DNA from: RFTU01 sp032122355
Lineage (GTDB): Bacteria > Pseudomonadota > Gammaproteobacteria > Burkholderiales > Burkholderiaceae_C
Assembly: GCA_032122355.1 (NCBI GenBank)
Contig: JAUMCS010000044.1
Location: forward strand, 1 to 27,071
Direction: 5' to 3'
Length of the DNA: 27,071 bases
Shown in pieces: positions 25,321-27,071 of this stretch. The notes below the pieces were generated by a model. It did not search any database. It saw nothing but the letters and a program-made list of their open reading frames with translations, and was not told the DNA's origin. The position numbers and the translations under genes are program-made. Positions within the stretch are counted from its first letter, which is position 1; every line of letters starts with the position of its first letter.

Positions 25321-25370
25321 CATTTTACTAGGCGCGACTTTCAAATATAATAGACTCATCTAGTAAATTG
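25321..25370 (+). promoter_or_regulatory. Promoter with flanking inverted repeat, DUF4143 gene
   Basis: CATTTTACTAG (25321-25331) and CTAGTAAATTG (25360-25370) are 11-bp inverted arms with one mismatch. Inside is TATAAT (25346-25351). A weak -35 (TTTACT, 25324-25329) is part of the left arm. The right arm would be at about +2 to +12. A dimeric repressor gripping both arms would block this promoter. The ATG of the gene is at 25379. Confidence 0.55.
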
Positions 25371-25378
25371 TATAAACT

Positions 25379-26533
25379 ATGCCTATTCACTTTCAACGAT
25401 CTTTTGTTGCCACGCTGAACGAGCGTTTTGCAACAGATAAGCCTTTGATACAGGTGCTGGCGGGTCCTCGGCAAGTGGGTAAAACCACAGGTGTGCGGCA
25501 AATGTTGGCGCAGGGAAATTGGCCGTACCATTTCGCCAATGCAGACGATGTGCTGGTAAGCGACCGCCATTGGTTGCTGGAGCAATGGCAGCAAGCATTG
25601 TTGTTGGGCGATGGTGCTTTGTTGGTGATCGACGAAATTCAGAAAGTAGGCAATTGGCCTGAAACGATTAAGGCGCTTTGGGATGCCAAACCCGGTCGGC
25701 TGCGGGTGTTATTGCTCGGCTCAAGTGCTTTACAGATTCAGGCGGGTGTCACAGAAAGCCTGGCAGGCCGCTTTGAGCTTTTGCGTGTGCACCACTGGAC
25801 TTATGCCGAGCTGCAGACGGCATTTGACTATGACTTACCGCGCTACCTGGGCTATGGCGGTTACCCGGGTGCAGTGGCGCTTGAGCATGACCCTGACCGT
25901 TGGTACGCTTACATGAAAGACTCGATTGTAGAGGCGGTTATTGGCAAAGACATTCTGCAAAGCCGCAAGGTGGCTAATCCTGCATTGTTTCGTCAGGCGT
26001 TTCAGATTTTGTGCGCATATCCGGCCCAAGAGATCAGTTACACCAAGTTGCTAGGACAGTTGCAGGACAAGGGCAATACCGATTTAATCAAACATTACAT
26101 CGACTTGTACGGTGGTGCATTTTTGTTACATGCGCTGCAAAAGTATTCGCCCAAGGCTTGGTTGGTACGCAACTCCAGCCCAAAGATGCTGCCTGCTTGC
26201 CCCGCGCTTTATAGCATGGCCTCTGGCGTAAATGTGTTGCAAAACGCAGAGCAACGCGGCCGAGCCTTTGAGTTGGCCGTGGGCGCTGAGTTGCTGCAAC
26301 AACCAGGGCAAGTGTATTATTGGCGTGAGCGCAATGATGAGGTAGATTTTGTGTACCAGTACCGCAATCAACTCTATGCCATTGAGGTGAAGTCGGGGCG
26401 AAAAAAATCGGCCAAGGGTTTGGGCGCATTTTGCGCTCAAGTTGAGCATGCTTTGCGGGTGATCGTCACCCCAGAAAACTTCGCGCAGTTTTCAAGCAAC
26501 CCCCGTGAATTTTTGCAGCAAGTGGGGGTTTGA
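25379..26533 (+). CDS. AAA+ ATPase of the AAA_14/DUF4143 family with a nuclease-like C-terminus
   Basis: The function is not established; members of this family are mobile and often lie beside toxin-antitoxin or defence genes. The 384 residues have Walker A GPRQVGKT at 29-36, Walker B LLVIDEI at 81-87, sensor-1 GSSAL at 114-118, and an arginine-finger-like LAGRFE at 128-133. A helical, possibly winged-helix segment (about 215-245) comes before the DUF4143 domain. The DUF4143 region shows Glu298 (GRAFE), Asp323 (NDEVDF) and Glu336-x-Lys338 (AIEVKSG), the spacing of a PD-(D/E)xK nuclease fold. The gene is flanked by 20-bp direct repeats and has its own operator-like promoter, so it may be a separate mobile module. 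No Shine-Dalgarno is obvious. Confidence 0.85.
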   Translation: MPIHFQRSFVATLNERFATDKPLIQVLAGPRQVGKTTGVRQMLAQGNWPYHFANADDVLVSDRHWLLEQWQQALLLGDGALLVIDEIQKVGNWPETIKALWDAKPGRLRVLLLGSSALQIQAGVTESLAGRFELLRVHHWTYAELQTAFDYDLPRYLGYGGYPGAVALEHDPDRWYAYMKDSIVEAVIGKDILQSRKVANPALFRQAFQILCAYPAQEISYTKLLGQLQDKGNTDLIKHYIDLYGGAFLLHALQKYSPKAWLVRNSSPKMLPACPALYSMASGVNVLQNAEQRGRAFELAVGAELLQQPGQVYYWRERNDEVDFVYQYRNQLYAIEVKSGRKKSAKGLGAFCAQVEHALRVIVTPENFAQFSSNPREFLQQVGV

Positions 26534-26713
26534 CCGCCATAGCTTCGATCTGCTCCACCGCCAACCCATCGGGGAAATCAAATTTTATTTCGCGCAACCA
26601 TTATCGCGACAATTTTGGTTGGATAGTATGTCAACATCCTGCCGCCGCCACCCTTGCCAGATGCTGAGAAATCATTCAGAAGCGGACATCTTTTGTGACG
26701 AATACCACGGTGT

Positions 26714-26733
26714 TTGACAAGAAAAATGTCCGA
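26714..26733 (+). repeat. 20-bp direct repeat, copy 2
   Basis: An exact copy of the repeat at 25260-25279 in the same orientation. Flanking bases differ on both sides, so the identity ends exactly at 20 bp. The inverted look-alike at 26683-26700 is 13 bp upstream. Confidence 0.85.
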
Positions 26734-26784
26734 TTTTGTAAACCACTGGCGCTGAACGATCAACAAGCCCAGTGTTGCCAAATA

Positions 26785-26828
26785 GGGTAATCAAGCATTT
26801 ATAAGGGTAATGGCGTGGTTCATTACCC
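26785..26828 (+). repeat. GGGTAAT triple repeat
   Basis: GGGTAAT at 26785-26791 and 26805-26811 are direct copies 20 bp apart. ATTACCC at 26822-26828 is the inverted copy. The arrangement could be an operator for the downstream fic fragment or a small iteron set. It is short enough to be chance. Confidence 0.35.
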
Positions 26829-26834
26829 CAATTC

Positions 26835-27036
26835 ATGATACGGTTACGCCATTTACGGCAGGTGGCCGTGGTGGAGTCAACCGAGTCATCCAACCGCCTG
26901 GAGGGCTTTGTAGTCGCGGCGCACCGCCTAAAGACGCTGGTGCTCAAAAACGCCACACCGAAAAGTCACTCGGAGCAAGATGGAGCGCATCTTCGAAGAG
27001 ACGAAAGAGAGCTACTACCCCCCTCTGTCACTATAG
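26835..27036 (+). pseudogene. Remnant of a Fic-family gene (N- and C-terminal pieces joined out of frame)
   Basis: One frame from the Met at 26835 reads MIRLRHLRQVAVVESTESS and goes on NRLEGF...VAAHRLKTLVLKNATPKSHSEQ to about 26978. The ESTESSNRLEG string and the following HRLK-LVLKN-TP--SEQ are N-terminal landmarks of a class of Fic (AMPylation) proteins. At 26980 another frame begins MERIFEETKESYY. That is the landmark near the C-terminal end of the same class, and it stops at 27034-27036. The central Fic core with HPFxxGNGR is missing, so a large internal deletion joined the ends with a frame change. The family call is from memory of conserved strings. Confidence 0.55.
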
Positions 27037-27043
27037 TTGTCCG

Positions 27044-27058
27044 GTCTCTTAAAGAGAC
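27044..27058. repeat. 15-bp palindrome near the right edge
   Basis: GTCTCTT-A-AAGAGAC is a perfect odd palindrome. Its right arm belongs to AAGAGACGAA (27052-27061), a direct repeat of AAGAGACGAA at 26996-27005 in the fic remnant. The window ends 10 bp later, so the context is unknown. Confidence 0.4.
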
Positions 27059-27071
27059 GAATTTCATTGTT

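Larger units (their letters stand above)
26534..26834. other. Gap with no confident gene after the DUF4143 gene
   Basis: About 300 bp with no open frame that I can assign. It holds the second 20-bp direct repeat (26714-26733), an imperfect inverted relative of it at 26683-26700 (CGGACATC...TGACG), and three copies of GGGTAAT (two direct, one inverted) at 26785-26828. Confidence 0.6.

Noticed and set aside
26672..26956. 94-codon minus-strand frame, and the short minus frame WLREIKFDFPDGLAVEQIEAM near 26530-26605
   Set aside because: The first covers the repeats and is antisense to the fic remnant. The second looks protein-like but is only about 40 codons, overlaps the DUF4143 end and matches no family I know.
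1..27071. tRNA, rRNA, CRISPR array, riboswitch or replication origin
   Set aside because: No cloverleaf, spaced repeat array, rRNA motif or DnaA-box cluster was recognised by eye. Structured-RNA searches could not be run.

Overview
The window looks like a chromosomal segment of a betaproteobacterium, probably Burkholderiales. The evidence is the protein families themselves: an Arg32-type elongation factor P, a fused MnmC, an RpoD with a long Lys/Ala/Thr-rich N-terminus, a GrpE-DnaK-DnaJ cluster of betaproteobacterial type, and a COG0523 GTPase with a His-rich loop. I cannot name the genus.

Layout. Positions 1-23812 are ordinary core genome. On the left are a partial unknown gene and a zinc-type COG0523 GTPase (both minus), then efp and mnmC (plus), alaS (minus) and gabD (plus). 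Next comes a plus-strand heat-shock and housekeeping block: rpoD-hemH, grpE, dnaK, dnaJ. A minus-strand group follows: dnaB, a small Ala/Pro-rich lipoprotein and a RoxA/YcfD-type uL16 hydroxylase. A SlyD-like isomerase overlaps dut on the plus strand. The last core group is minus-strand: uvrC, a TonB-C-like lipoprotein and coaBC. rpoD, grpE and dnaK each carry a sigma-32-like promoter with the same 13-bp spacer, so the block reads as one heat-shock regulon.

Positions 23813-27071 are accessory in character. They hold a DUF4236 membrane protein, a REP-like palindrome, a FitAB/VapBC toxin-antitoxin pair with a perfect palindrome in its promoter, and an AAA ATPase of the DUF4143 type. The ATPase gene has an inverted repeat straddling its promoter and lies between two exact 20-bp direct repeats. 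After it comes what looks like the wreck of a fic gene.

The most notable points are: (1) uvrC is broken by an apparent 8-nt deletion that removes the YVG half of its GIY-YIG nuclease motif; (2) the DUF4143 gene is bracketed by 20-bp direct repeats and has its own operator-like repeat; (3) a fic remnant has its N- and C-terminal motifs joined out of frame; (4) sigma-32-like promoters share one geometry, including one upstream of rpoD; (5) dnaB starts only 18 nt after a strong terminator hairpin. I saw no rRNA, tRNA, CRISPR array, complete insertion sequence or clearly new multi-gene system. The unexplained part is the 25260-27071 stretch.
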